The notes beneath the pieces were generated by a model that saw nothing but the letters and a program-made list of their open reading frames with translations, did not search any database and was not told the DNA's origin. Below, piece by piece: positions 1-8,262 of a stretch of 64,000 nucleotides of DNA. The first letter of the stretch is position 1, and every line of letters starts with the position of its first letter. The stretch lies in NCBI GenBank assembly GCA_020635135.1, contig JACKAJ010000016.1, positions 248,001-312,000 of the forward strand, given 5' to 3'. The stretch is from Halobacteriovoraceae bacterium (lineage in GTDB: Bacteria > Bdellovibrionota > Bacteriovoracia > Bacteriovoracales > Bacteriovoracaceae). The translations under genes and the position numbers were made by a program.

Positions 1-1421
1 AAATAAGAGCTCATTAAGCCTTCTCCACGAGTAAGGGTAAGAAACTCAGAGCGAAACCCAATCAGACCTCTTGAGGGAATTTCAAATTCAATTTTTGATC
101 GTCCTTCACCAAAGGGTTGCATATGGGTCATGATTCCTTTGCGACCTGCTAATTTTTCAGTCACGGCCCCAGTGGAATCTTCAGGAATATCAACAACAAC
201 TCTTTCAAAGGGTTCATAGAGACTTTCCCCTTCTTGTTTTAAAATAACGTTCGGTCTTGAAACCATCAGTTCATAACCTTGTCTTCTAATCTCTTCAAAA
301 ACGATGGCCAGCTGAAGCTCTCCCCGACCTTTTAAAATAAAGATCTTGGGATCTTCCGTCGGTTCATATTGAAGGGCCACATTATTCCGGACGGCCCTTT
401 GAAGAAATTCTTCTAAGCCTCGGCTTGTAAGGTACTCCCCTTCTTTACCGGCCATGGGAGAGGTATTAACACAAACGCTTACGGAAACAGTGGGAGGCTC
501 AACTTCAATGCGTTCAAAAGGAGTTTCTACTTCCAGAGCACAGATCGTGTCTCCAATCTGGGCTTCATCAAAACCTGCAAGACTGACAATTTCTCCAGCA
601 TAGGCTTCTTGAGTGGACTCTTGAGTCAGACCATTAAAAATTTGAATATCGGCAATTCGAAATTGCTTAGTTTTTTCTTTTCCTATTATTTTCACAGGAG
701 CATTTTTACTCACACTGCCTGATAATATTTTCCCAATCATTAAGGTCCCGAGATAATTCGAGTAACTAAGATTGGTCACTAAAAATTTAAAAGGTCCATC
801 GTGATCGACTTGAGGTTCTGGGTAGTAATCGCTCACGAAGAGATCGAGCATGGGAGAAAGATCCCCTTCTCTTTTATCGGGATCATCGCTGGCATAGCCA
901 TCGCGTCCAGAACCGTAAAGAAAAGGCAAATCCACATCATAATGATCGAGTCCTAAGTTATCGATGAGATCCAGGACAAGATCTTCAACTTCTGTTTTGA
1001 CTTCTTCATGGCGTTGGTCGGGGCGATCAATTTTATTAATCATCACGGCCACTTTAAGATTGCGCTCGAGAGCCTTTTGCAAAACAAAGCGAGTTTGCGG
1101 GAGTGGTCCCTCGGAAGAGTCCACTAATAAAAGAATTCCATTAACCATCATCAATGATCGCTCGACTTCCCCACCGAAATCAGCGTGGCCTGGAGTATCG
1201 ATGATATTAATTTTTGTGTCTTTCCAATAAATTGAGCAGTTTTTGGCCGTAATTGTGATTCCTCTTTCTTTTTCCAAGTCCCCAGAATCCATCACGCGTT
1301 CACTCACTTCTTCCCCTTTTCGAAAAAGTCCCGCTTGCTGGAAGATTTGGTCAATAAGAGTCGTTTTACCGTGGTCAACGTGGGCCACGATGGCGATATT
1401 TTTAATTTTGTTGTTTTGCAT
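1..1421 (-). CDS. typA: Translational GTPase TypA/BipA (3' end beyond window)
   Basis: Ribosome-associated GTPase of the EF-G/LepA class, thought to act in ribosome assembly and stress-dependent translation. Reading the minus strand from ATG at 1421 gives MQNNKIKNIAIVAHVDHGKTT, which carries the G1/P-loop AHVDHGKTT. It is followed by the G3 motif DTPGH, the G4 motif NKID, a beta-barrel domain II, and an EF-G-like domain containing GRGELQLAIVFEEIRR and SRGLIGFRSEFLT, which is diagnostic of TypA rather than LepA or EF-G. About 473 of the usual ~600 residues are inside the window; the C-terminus lies beyond base 1. The short plus-strand reading frames over this gene are shadows. No partner gene is visible inside the window. 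Confidence 0.95.
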   Translation of the reverse strand, partial: MQNNKIKNIAIVAHVDHGKTTLIDQIFQQAGLFRKGEEVSERVMDSGDLEKERGITITAKNCSIYWKDTKINIIDTPGHADFGGEVERSLMMVNGILLLVDSSEGPLPQTRFVLQKALERNLKVAVMINKIDRPDQRHEEVKTEVEDLVLDLIDNLGLDHYDVDLPFLYGSGRDGYASDDPDKREGDLSPMLDLFVSDYYPEPQVDHDGPFKFLVTNLSYSNYLGTLMIGKILSGSVSKNAPVKIIGKEKTKQFRIADIQIFNGLTQESTQEAYAGEIVSLAGFDEAQIGDTICALEVETPFERIEVEPPTVSVSVCVNTSPMAGKEGEYLTSRGLEEFLQRAVRNNVALQYEPTEDPKIFILKGRGELQLAIVFEEIRRQGYELMVSRPNVILKQEGESLYEPFERVVVDIPEDSTGAVTEKLAGRKGIMTHMQPFGEGRSKIEFEIPSRGLIGFRSEFLTLTRGEGLMSSY

Positions 1422-1505
1422 AAAGCAGTTTTACTCATAATTTTTGATTTGGTCGAGAAAATAAAGCAGGATAAGGGTAAAGACTTCAGGCGTTATTTTG
1501 GGTGA

Positions 1506-1535
1506 TTGACAAAAATTCCAGACGGTTGGTATGAG
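1506..1535 (+). promoter_or_regulatory. Putative sigma-70 promoter for the 1577 gene
   Basis: A perfect -35 TTGACA (1506-1511) is followed after 18 bases by TATGAG (1530-1535), a four-of-six match to the -10 consensus. It lies about 40 bases before the TTG start at 1577. The call rests on sequence match only. Confidence 0.4.
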
Positions 1536-1576
1536 AATCCAACTTAACTTGAGGGACATTTCTAAAGGATGCTGTT

Positions 1577-1939
1577 TTGAAGTTAGCACTAGTCCATTTT
1601 TTCATATTATTTTTCACTTACATTGCGACGGGGTATTCAGAAGTTCACGAATGCACTCTCAAGCTCAAAGACCATTCGTTAAATTTTGTGATTGATTTAG
1701 ATAACCATAACGCTGTTTTCATTGATGGGACTGAAGAATTTAATCTCCCGCTTGTGGATATTCAAATTTCAACCACAAGACCTCCTGAGATGATTTATAT
1801 TTTTAAAACAACAGAACTCGAAAGCACTCAGTTGTCTATTCAATATAATTCCACTTTAAATGATATTGTGAATATCAGTGAGAATGAACAGAGCAATTCT
1901 GAAAATTTAGAAGACAAGATTTTCTGTTCTAGTAATTAA
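1577..1939 (+). CDS. Small secreted protein of unknown function
   Basis: 120 residues. It starts at TTG, eight bases after AAAGGA (1564-1569), a good ribosome binding site, so the TTG start is credible. The first ~21 residues form a Sec signal peptide with a hydrophobic core (LVHFFILFFTYIATGYS). The mature part is short, beta-rich in appearance and ends in an acidic/Asn-rich tail, with two cysteines (one near the N-terminus, one near the C-terminus) that could pair in the periplasm. No family was recognised. It converges on and overlaps the stop of the next minus-strand gene by 4 bases. Confidence 0.6.
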   Translation: MKLALVHFFILFFTYIATGYSEVHECTLKLKDHSLNFVIDLDNHNAVFIDGTEEFNLPLVDIQISTTRPPEMIYIFKTTELESTQLSIQYNSTLNDIVNISENEQSNSENLEDKIFCSSN

Positions 1940-2397
1940 TTACTAAATAACTTCTGGTAACTTTTTTTCATGAAGTTAATTGTTGCTTGGGGAAGATCAA
2001 ACCCTCCGTCGATTTCGAGAAAAGGATTCGCATTTTTTGTAGAAAATCTAAAACCACAGTTTGAAATTTCTTCTGTGTTTTTAAATTTTTTATCGCAATA
2101 ATAAAAAAGTTTCACATTTCGACAGTCTTTATCTTCGCTATTATCTGACGTTTTTTTAGAATAAACAAAGTAAAGAGATTCCGTTAAAGGTGTTTCCCGG
2201 CGTTCAGTATGAAGTTCAATATCTTGCAAAGAATCTGCGAGCTGCGCTTGAGTTGCAGGAATGACGTTTTCATCTGCCTGGAGGGTTTTTAACTTCGATT
2301 CGAAATGGGTCAATGCTTGTTGTTGGCATTCATTTTCGGTCAGGGCATAGCTTAAAATGTTAGGTAGTCCAAAAATTATTAAAACAAAAATTTTCAT
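1936..2397 (-). CDS. Secreted protein of unknown function
   Basis: The frame is open further upstream, but the ATG at 2397 is preferred. It has AGGGGG six bases upstream and is followed directly by a signal peptide (MKIFVLIIFGLPNILSYA). That gives about 153 residues. The mature protein has a helical N-terminal part (ENECQQQALTHFESKLKTL) and three further cysteines in a region reading CRNVKLFYYC...SNCGF, suggesting disulphides in the periplasm. No family was recognised. The convergent neighbour is another small exported protein, but the opposite orientation argues against an operon. Confidence 0.6.
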   Translation of the reverse strand: MKIFVLIIFGLPNILSYALTENECQQQALTHFESKLKTLQADENVIPATQAQLADSLQDIELHTERRETPLTESLYFVYSKKTSDNSEDKDCRNVKLFYYCDKKFKNTEEISNCGFRFSTKNANPFLEIDGGFDLPQATINFMKKSYQKLFSN

Positions 2398-2542
2398 TAA
2401 GCCCCCTAAGTCCATTTCACAGTGCTGAAGTGAAAGTCGCGACAGTATAGCGCAAACCACAATTCGCTTCAACCAATCCTATCTTTCTTACATTTTTAAG
2501 CCTGAATTCAAAATTATCGACTTTTGGGAGTGACCTAGAGAG

Positions 2543-3154
2543 CTATTTGGATTCTTTATTGAGGGTTCTGCTAAGAGCCTCAGCACTCACTCCCAGATAG
2601 GAAGCAATATGGTATTGAGGAATTTCTCTGAAAATTTTGGGGTATCTTTCCTGGAAGTTTTTAAAGCGATCAATTAATGAAACCTGCAGATGTTCATACT
2701 CTCTTTGCTCTTTTTCTAAATAAAGCTGTTGAAATATTTTTAAAATAAGCTCAGAGATTTTGGGCCATCGCATTTCCCACTCAAGGATCTTTTGAAATTC
2801 GACCATCAAGACTTCAGTATCTTTAAGAGCTTCGATAAAAGTTCTCGAAGGTACTCTCTGCAATAACTCAGCAAAAGTTGCGACTGCAAATCCTGCACCA
2901 TTAAAAGATTTATTGTGCTGTTTTCCCTTATCATCAACGTAATACAGTCTCAAAAGCCCTTTTGAGATAAGACCTACTTCAGTTGGGACTTGCCCAATTT
3001 CAATGAGGTTCTCACCTTTTTTGAGATTTAAAACTCTCATAGATGAATAGACTTCTTCCCACTGTTCTTTAGTGAGAAAATCTCCTACGAGATCTTTAAA
3101 AATCAAATAATATTGTTCGCTTTTGCTTTGTGACATCAATTCTATCATACTCAT
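2543..3154 (-). CDS. Crp/Fnr-family transcriptional regulator
   Basis: About 203 residues. The N-terminal part is a cyclic-nucleotide-binding-type beta-roll (LNLKKGENLIEIGQVPTEVG...SKGLLRLYYVDDKGK). It is followed by a long dimerisation helix and a winged-helix domain near the C-terminus whose recognition helix reads GVSAEALSRTLNK. The E-x-x-S-R pattern is the same as that used by FNR to read TTGAT half-sites. There is no cysteine anywhere, so it cannot hold an FNR-type iron-sulphur cluster. It is divergent from the ThDP enzyme operon, with an FNR-like box between, so it probably controls that operon and perhaps itself. The ATG at 3154 or the one at 3148 follows GCAGG; an upstream in-frame TTG (3175) has no binding site. 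Confidence 0.85.
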   Translation of the reverse strand: MSMIELMSQSKSEQYYLIFKDLVGDFLTKEQWEEVYSSMRVLNLKKGENLIEIGQVPTEVGLISKGLLRLYYVDDKGKQHNKSFNGAGFAVATFAELLQRVPSRTFIEALKDTEVLMVEFQKILEWEMRWPKISELILKIFQQLYLEKEQREYEHLQVSLIDRFKNFQERYPKIFREIPQYHIASYLGVSAEALSRTLNKESK

Positions 3155-3198
3155 TTGCCTGCGAAATACAATCAATCAAATTTGTGCATTATTTGTCA

Positions 3199-3212
3199 TT
3201 GATTTTAGTCAA
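3199..3212. promoter_or_regulatory. FNR-like box in divergent promoter region
   Basis: The sequence TTGAT-TTTA-GTCAA matches the FNR consensus TTGAT-N4-ATCAA at nine of ten fixed positions. It sits in a longer perfect inverted repeat, CATTGA/TCAATG (3197-3202 and 3209-3214). It lies between the Crp/Fnr regulator (minus) and the four-gene operon (plus). If the -10 is AAGAAT at 3235-3240, the box is centred 41.5 bases before the start site, the class II activator position. That geometry is inference. Confidence 0.6.
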
Positions 3213-3274
3213 TGAAATTGCGATAAATTTATGAAAGAATAAAATGTTTATTCACAATAATAAGGAGAACGACT

Positions 3275-5029
3275 ATGTCCATGACTGGAGGAGAAGCTAT
3301 TGCCAAGATGTTGGCGAAAGAAGGTGTAACCAAAGTGTTTGGAATTATTGACGGAACCTACTTTGGCCTCTACTCACAACTCTCTAAATATGGCATTGAA
3401 CTCATTACTCCTCGCCATGAAGCCAGTGCTGCTCATATGGCAGGGGCTTATGCTCGTATCTCAGGTAAACTTGGTGTTTGTATCGCTTCAAACGGACCAG
3501 GTGTAGCCAACTTGCTTTCAGGTCTTGCAGTTGAAAATGCTGAAGGTAATAGAGTTTTGGCCATTACATCTTGTCGACGCCCGGAAATTGCTTATCCCGA
3601 TCGCGGGGGTGCTTACCAAGTTTTCGATCACGTTGCAGCGATTAGACCTATTAGTAAATATTCTGAAACTGTTAAGTCATTTGATCGATTAATTGAAATA
3701 ACTCGCCAAGCTTTTCGCTATTGCTTTTCTGGCCGTCCAGGGGTCGTTCACTTAGACTGCCCAGAAAATTTCATGAATGGAAAACATACCTTTGGTGATG
3801 ATGTTTTTCTCTTACCTGATCAATACCGAAATGTTTATCCTATTCATCCATCTCCTAATTTAGTCTCTCAAGTTGTCGATCTTCTCGCTAATGCAGAATT
3901 TCCTATTATCCATGCAGGAAGTGGAGTTATTCACGCACAAGCTTTTGAAGAACTCAAAACTATTGCCGATTTTTTGCAAACTCCAGTCACCACTTCGTGG
4001 GGAGCGCGGGGTTCACTTTGTGAATCCAATGAACTTTCAATTCCCATGATCTATGTCGAAGCCAATAATCAAATTCGTAATGAAGCTGACTTAGTTCTTA
4101 TACTGGGATCTCGTTTGGGAGAAACTGATTGGTGGGGGAAGCAACCTAACTGGGCCAGTCCTCAAAAACAAAAAATTATACAGGTCGATATAGATCACGA
4201 ATACATTGGGAGAAATCGTGCGCTCAATCTGGGAGTATTGAGTGATGTTAAAACTTTTCTCCAACAACTTTATTTTCAATTAAAAGAAAAACACAAACCA
4301 GAGACATTTCTCAAAAGAAAAAATATTCTCTCAAAACATCTTGATTCTATCGCCAAAATGAGAAATAAACTCGACAAAAATCTTGAAGACGAGCAAGTCC
4401 CTATGAATACAGCTCATGTCGCTCACGCTTGTAAAAAGAATTTTGCTTCTAATACCGTAGCCATTTTTGATGGAGGCAATACAGCTGTTTGGGGCCAGTT
4501 CTTTTATAAATGTACGACTCCTGGTCATGGAATCTCAACTCCCAAAATGGGAATGTTGGGGGCTGGAGTTGGACAAGCTCTCGGGGCAGCGGTCGCTCAC
4601 CCGGAAGATCATGTTTATTGTATTATTGGTGATGGGGCCATGGGTTTTCACATGCAAGAAATTGAAACTGCAGTGAGAAATAAACTTAAAGTCGTTTACC
4701 TCGTTGTTACTGATAACCAATGGGGTATGGTGAAAATGAATCAACAGTTTGCCTTAAAGCCACTCAAAACGATGGTGAAAAAATCCTTAGGCCCCGATGA
4801 GACAATCAATGCCGATTTCAATCATACTCGCTGGGATAAACTCGCTGAAAGTATGGGGGCGAAAGGACTCCACGTTGCTGATCCTAAGAAACTGGATGAA
4901 ACAATTCAAGAAGCCTTAAATTTTGAGCACTGTACTGTAATCCATGTTGATGTCGATCCCGTAAAACATATGTGGGCTCCTAGTTTGCTTCACTTTAAAA
5001 AGATGCACGAAGAACCCAAAGGAAAATAA
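3275..5029 (+). CDS. Thiamine diphosphate-dependent enzyme, acetolactate synthase-like
   Basis: 584 residues, the normal length for the acetolactate synthase/benzoylformate decarboxylase/oxalyl-CoA decarboxylase superfamily. The N-terminal ThDP (Pyr) domain holds the catalytic Glu in TPRHEASAAHMAGAYAR (about residue 49) and a conserved SNGPGVANLLSG stretch. A central FAD/ADP-like domain follows. The C-terminal PP domain has the ThDP/metal motif GDGAMGFHMQEIETA (from about residue 452) ending in TDNQWG. The start has AAGGAG at 3262-3267. It is the first gene of a four-gene operon with a BASS carrier and two SDR enzymes. No acetolactate synthase small subunit or branched-chain amino acid gene is nearby, so true acetolactate synthase activity is doubtful. 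Substrate unknown; it probably decarboxylates or ligates a 2-keto acid. Confidence 0.85.
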   Translation: MSMTGGEAIAKMLAKEGVTKVFGIIDGTYFGLYSQLSKYGIELITPRHEASAAHMAGAYARISGKLGVCIASNGPGVANLLSGLAVENAEGNRVLAITSCRRPEIAYPDRGGAYQVFDHVAAIRPISKYSETVKSFDRLIEITRQAFRYCFSGRPGVVHLDCPENFMNGKHTFGDDVFLLPDQYRNVYPIHPSPNLVSQVVDLLANAEFPIIHAGSGVIHAQAFEELKTIADFLQTPVTTSWGARGSLCESNELSIPMIYVEANNQIRNEADLVLILGSRLGETDWWGKQPNWASPQKQKIIQVDIDHEYIGRNRALNLGVLSDVKTFLQQLYFQLKEKHKPETFLKRKNILSKHLDSIAKMRNKLDKNLEDEQVPMNTAHVAHACKKNFASNTVAIFDGGNTAVWGQFFYKCTTPGHGISTPKMGMLGAGVGQALGAAVAHPEDHVYCIIGDGAMGFHMQEIETAVRNKLKVVYLVVTDNQWGMVKMNQQFALKPLKTMVKKSLGPDETINADFNHTRWDKLAESMGAKGLHVADPKKLDETIQEALNFEHCTVIHVDVDPVKHMWAPSLLHFKKMHEEPKGK

Positions 5030-5035
5030 ACCATC

Positions 5036-5968
5036 ATGGGTATTGATGAAGTTACACTCAACTTTGATCCCACTGGGTTAAAAGTTTTAAGTTTTGTCCT
5101 GGCAATTATTATTTTAGGGATTGCACTTGATATTGAATTAGAGGATTTCTACAAAGTCTTAAAAAAACCGAAAGGTCCCCTGATTGGTTTATTCTCTCAA
5201 TTTTTTCTTTTACCAATGATTGCCACGGCCATAGTTTTTGTTATGCAACCTAAGGCTTCCATTGCCCTTGGAATTATTTTGCTCGCATGCTGTCCCGGGG
5301 GAAATTTCTCCAATTTTCTAACCCACTTATCTGGAGGAAACACTGCTTTGAGTGTCACAATGAGTGCAATTTCAACAGTCGTATCCATCGTGATGACTCC
5401 ACTAAATTTTACATTTTGGGCCAAGCTGTACCCACCCGCTTCTCTCATCTTAAAAGAAGTTCACATTGATCCTGTTCAAATGATTATTACTATTTTTCTC
5501 GTTCTTATTCTTCCGACTATCATAGGGATGGCCATCAATAAAAAATACCCGAGGCAAGCTATCAAGTTGCGAAAGCCTATGCGAATTTTTTCAATAATCT
5601 TTTTCATGGGATTTATTGTCGTAGCCCTCGTAGTAAATTGGCAGTATTTTCTTCAATATATCGGTCTCGCCTTTTTTATAGTTCTTATTACAAATGCCTT
5701 GGCCCTTATCATTGGGTACCAAGCAGCACGTTTTCTCAAACTTCCCGTACCTGATGCAAAGGCTTGCTCATTTGAAGTCGGTATACAAAATGCTGGTTTT
5801 ACATTACTACTAATCTATAGCTTCTTTAATGGATTAGGAGGAATGGCGCTAATTGCAGCATGGTGGGGAGTATGGCACTTCATCTCTGGAATGAGCTTGG
5901 CCATCTATTGGTCCAAAAAAGTTGATAATAAATTGATGGAGAATACTTTTGCAAACTCACAATCCTAA
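5036..5968 (+). CDS. Bile acid:sodium symporter (BASS) family transporter
   Basis: 310 residues with about nine to ten hydrophobic segments, typical of the BASS/SBF family. Family signatures are CCPGGNFSNFLTHLSGGNTA after the third or fourth helix and FEVGIQNAGFTLLL in the second half, which build the substrate/sodium site. Members carry bile acids, pyruvate, ketopantoate and other organic acids with sodium; the substrate cannot be read from sequence. It begins 6 bases after the ThDP-enzyme stop, and its own end overlaps the next gene by 20 bases, so it is clearly in the operon. The context suggests transport of the organic acid used or made by the operon enzymes. Confidence 0.88.
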   Translation: MGIDEVTLNFDPTGLKVLSFVLAIIILGIALDIELEDFYKVLKKPKGPLIGLFSQFFLLPMIATAIVFVMQPKASIALGIILLACCPGGNFSNFLTHLSGGNTALSVTMSAISTVVSIVMTPLNFTFWAKLYPPASLILKEVHIDPVQMIITIFLVLILPTIIGMAINKKYPRQAIKLRKPMRIFSIIFFMGFIVVALVVNWQYFLQYIGLAFFIVLITNALALIIGYQAARFLKLPVPDAKACSFEVGIQNAGFTLLLIYSFFNGLGGMALIAAWWGVWHFISGMSLAIYWSKKVDNKLMENTFANSQS

Positions 5969-6926
5969 ACAAACAATCCTCATAACTGGCTCCAGCGGGT
6001 ATATTGGGAGTCAGGTTGTCGAGAAATTATGTCTTGATACCCGTGTAGAACATATTATAGGAATCGATGTAAGAGAAACTCAAATAAAACCCAATCATCA
6101 ATTTGAATTTCATTCATATGATATTCGCGATCCACAGCTTGCCAATTTTATAAAAGACAAAAAAGTAGATACAGTTATTCATCTTGCAAGCATTGTTACT
6201 CCTGGTAAGAATAGTAACCGCCAATTTGAATATTCTGTCGATGTTGAAGGAACTCGCAATATTCTCAATGCTTGTATCCAAGGAGACGTAAAAAAAATTA
6301 TCATTACGTCATCTGGTGCAGCTTATGGCTATCATCCAGACAACCCCACTTGGATTAAGGAAACTGATCCCTTGAGAGGAAATAGAGAGTTTGCCTACTC
6401 TGATCACAAAAGAATAGTTGAAGAGATGCTTTCACAATTTCGCCAAGACCATCCCCAACTCAAGCAACTTATTTTCAGACCAGGTACAATAATCGGCGAA
6501 AGCGTTAATAATCAAATTACTAACTTATTTAAAAATAAAATAATTATTGGAATCAATGGTTCTAAGAGTCCTTTCAATTTCATTTGGGATCAAGACGTTA
6601 TCAATTGTTTGGTGGAAGGAGTTTTTTCTAACAAAATGGGCACGTATAATTTAGCTGGTGATGGTTATCTCACTTTGCGTGACATCGCTAAAATTCTCAA
6701 TAAACCCTTTATTTCACTCCCCCAACCTCTGATACGCTTTGCTCTCAAAATTTTAAAAACATTTGGGCTCAGTCCCTATGGTCCTGAACAAACCATTTTC
6801 TTGGCTTACCGCCCCGTACTCGCCAATGACAAACTTAAAAATGAATTTGGTTATACCCCCCATAAAGACTCCCTCGAAACGTTTCAATTTTATAAAGAAA
6901 AACAATTCGGTGAAAAAACATTATGA
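5949..6926 (+). CDS. NAD-dependent epimerase/dehydratase (extended SDR)
   Basis: 325 residues. It has an N-terminal Rossmann motif TGSSGYIG, an acidic residue ending beta-2 (IGIDVRE, suggesting NAD rather than NADP), the active-site Ser in ITSSGAAYG, and the catalytic Y-x-x-x-K in YSDHK. The C-terminal part is the substrate-binding lobe of extended SDRs (NLAGDGYLTLRDIAKILN). It uses a TTG start inside the BASS gene with GGAGAA five bases before it; the 20-base overlap indicates translational coupling. Family members act on nucleotide sugars, but many act on other hydroxy or keto substrates. No sugar-nucleotide genes are near, so a small-molecule dehydrogenase role with the neighbouring SDR is likelier. 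Confidence 0.85.
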   Translation: MQTHNPKQTILITGSSGYIGSQVVEKLCLDTRVEHIIGIDVRETQIKPNHQFEFHSYDIRDPQLANFIKDKKVDTVIHLASIVTPGKNSNRQFEYSVDVEGTRNILNACIQGDVKKIIITSSGAAYGYHPDNPTWIKETDPLRGNREFAYSDHKRIVEEMLSQFRQDHPQLKQLIFRPGTIIGESVNNQITNLFKNKIIIGINGSKSPFNFIWDQDVINCLVEGVFSNKMGTYNLAGDGYLTLRDIAKILNKPFISLPQPLIRFALKILKTFGLSPYGPEQTIFLAYRPVLANDKLKNEFGYTPHKDSLETFQFYKEKQFGEKTL

Positions 6927-7687
6927 ATGTATTCATAACGGGGGGGACATCTGGGATTGGACTTGAATTTATTAGACTGTATCTCAATGATGGCGATTCG
7001 GTCGGAACCTGTTCATTTGAAACTGAGAGACCAAAAGATCTTCCTCCTAGTGTCCATTACTACTGTGCCGACGTCACAGTTCCAGAGCAAATCAAAAAAG
7101 CCATCACAGATTTTTCAAAATTAAATGGATCAGTGGATTTGGTGATAGCCAATGCAGGAATCAACCATCCTAAAAAAAATATCCCAGATTTCCAACGAGG
7201 AAGAGAGGTTATCGAGGTCAATGTTCTCGGTGTAATAAACACTTTTGAACCGGCGATTAATATCATGCTCGATCAAGGTTATGGCCAACTTGCGGCCATG
7301 GGTTCTCTTTCTGGAACCATCGGATTGCCGGCCATGGCTTTTTATGGTGCCAGCAAAGCAGCGGTCATTAGCTTTTGTGAATCAATCGGCATGGACCTGC
7401 AAAAGCATGGAATTACTGTAACTACTCTCATTCCTGGTTTCATTAAAACACCGCTGGTTATTGCCAACGACCACTCCATGCCATTTATGGTCGATGTCCA
7501 TAAAGCCGTGCTTCAAATGAAAAAGGCTATCGAGAAAAAGAAAACTTCCTATGCTTTCCCCTGGAGTCTCAAAGTGGTTTGCTATTTCTTAAAACTTTTG
7601 CCACGCCAATGGTATTCGATACTGATGGGGCAAGATTACTTAGGCCTCGGCCATCAAAAAGAAAAGTCTATAAAATCAATGAAATAA
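6923..7687 (+). CDS. Short-chain dehydrogenase/reductase (classical SDR)
   Basis: 254 residues, the standard classical-SDR length. Motifs in order: cofactor-binding TGGTSGIG at residues 6-13, NAG (structural NNAG motif) in VIANAGINHP, catalytic Ser in MGSLSGTIG, and catalytic YGASK (Y-x-x-x-K). It ends with a basic, hydrophobic C-terminal region (SLKVVCYFLKLLPRQWYSILMG) that could sit at the membrane, as in some membrane-associated SDRs. The ATGA overlap with the previous gene shows it is the last gene of the ThDP/BASS/SDR operon. The substrate is unknown. Two different SDRs in one operon suggest sequential redox steps on the ThDP-enzyme product. Confidence 0.88.
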   Translation: MNVFITGGTSGIGLEFIRLYLNDGDSVGTCSFETERPKDLPPSVHYYCADVTVPEQIKKAITDFSKLNGSVDLVIANAGINHPKKNIPDFQRGREVIEVNVLGVINTFEPAINIMLDQGYGQLAAMGSLSGTIGLPAMAFYGASKAAVISFCESIGMDLQKHGITVTTLIPGFIKTPLVIANDHSMPFMVDVHKAVLQMKKAIEKKKTSYAFPWSLKVVCYFLKLLPRQWYSILMGQDYLGLGHQKEKSIKSMK

Positions 7688-7796
7688 GCCCAATGCGCTC
7701 CATGTTATTTTTTCACGATACAATATTTTTTTTTGACTTCCATCAAGCCTTACGCTATTCCCTACTTATAGACTTCAGTTAGAGGAGAACCAAAAA

Positions 7797-8252
7797 ATGG
7801 CTCGATTATTATTCGCTTTTTTATTTCTATGCAACTTAACTTCACTGGCCCTGGCCCTTGATCCCGTTTGCAAATATGCTCTTAAGGGTGCCCTTCAGCT
7901 TCAAGAAAAAGAAAACTTGAACGAAAATGTAGAACTCATAAAGAAAAATCTCTTTATTATATCGATGAATGCTCAGACTCTGAAAAAAAGTACTCAAGAA
8001 TTTCAGAAAAAACACAGTCTTGAGAGAATTCGCTTAAGTGTTGAAGCTCTTTGGAAAAAATACCAATCACATCAAAAAAATCCTACCGTGAAAGCTGTTG
8101 TGAGTGAAATCGACTGTGCTTCTAACTTACACAAAAATCTCTCTCGAGCGAATACAATTGTAAAAAAAGACAATCTTAATCTCGATGAGATAGATTTTTT
8201 GATTAGTAATTCTAAAAACATTTTAAACGACATTGAAGAAGTCATTAACTAG
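7797..8252 (+). CDS. Secreted helical protein of unknown function
   Basis: 151 residues, with a good ribosome binding site (AGAGGAG) 9-10 bases before ATG. The signal peptide is MARLLFAFLFLCNLTSLALA, probably cleaved after ALA. The mature protein is rich in Lys, Asn and Leu and predicted mainly helical, with two cysteines (VCKYALKG and EIDCASN) that could form one disulphide. No family was recognised. It is followed after 10 bases by a lipoprotein gene and then yqeY, so the three may be co-transcribed. Confidence 0.65.
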   Translation: MARLLFAFLFLCNLTSLALALDPVCKYALKGALQLQEKENLNENVELIKKNLFIISMNAQTLKKSTQEFQKKHSLERIRLSVEALWKKYQSHQKNPTVKAVVSEIDCASNLHKNLSRANTIVKKDNLNLDEIDFLISNSKNILNDIEEVIN

Positions 8253-8262
8253 AGAATTGACC

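Noticed and set aside
964..1440. Two plus-strand reading frames over the typA region
   Set aside because: They lie inside the minus-strand TypA frame, which carries clear GTPase motifs, and have no recognisable domain or binding site.
3275..5029. Annotation as true acetolactate synthase IlvB
   Set aside because: No small subunit or branched-chain amino acid genes are near, and the operon partners point elsewhere.
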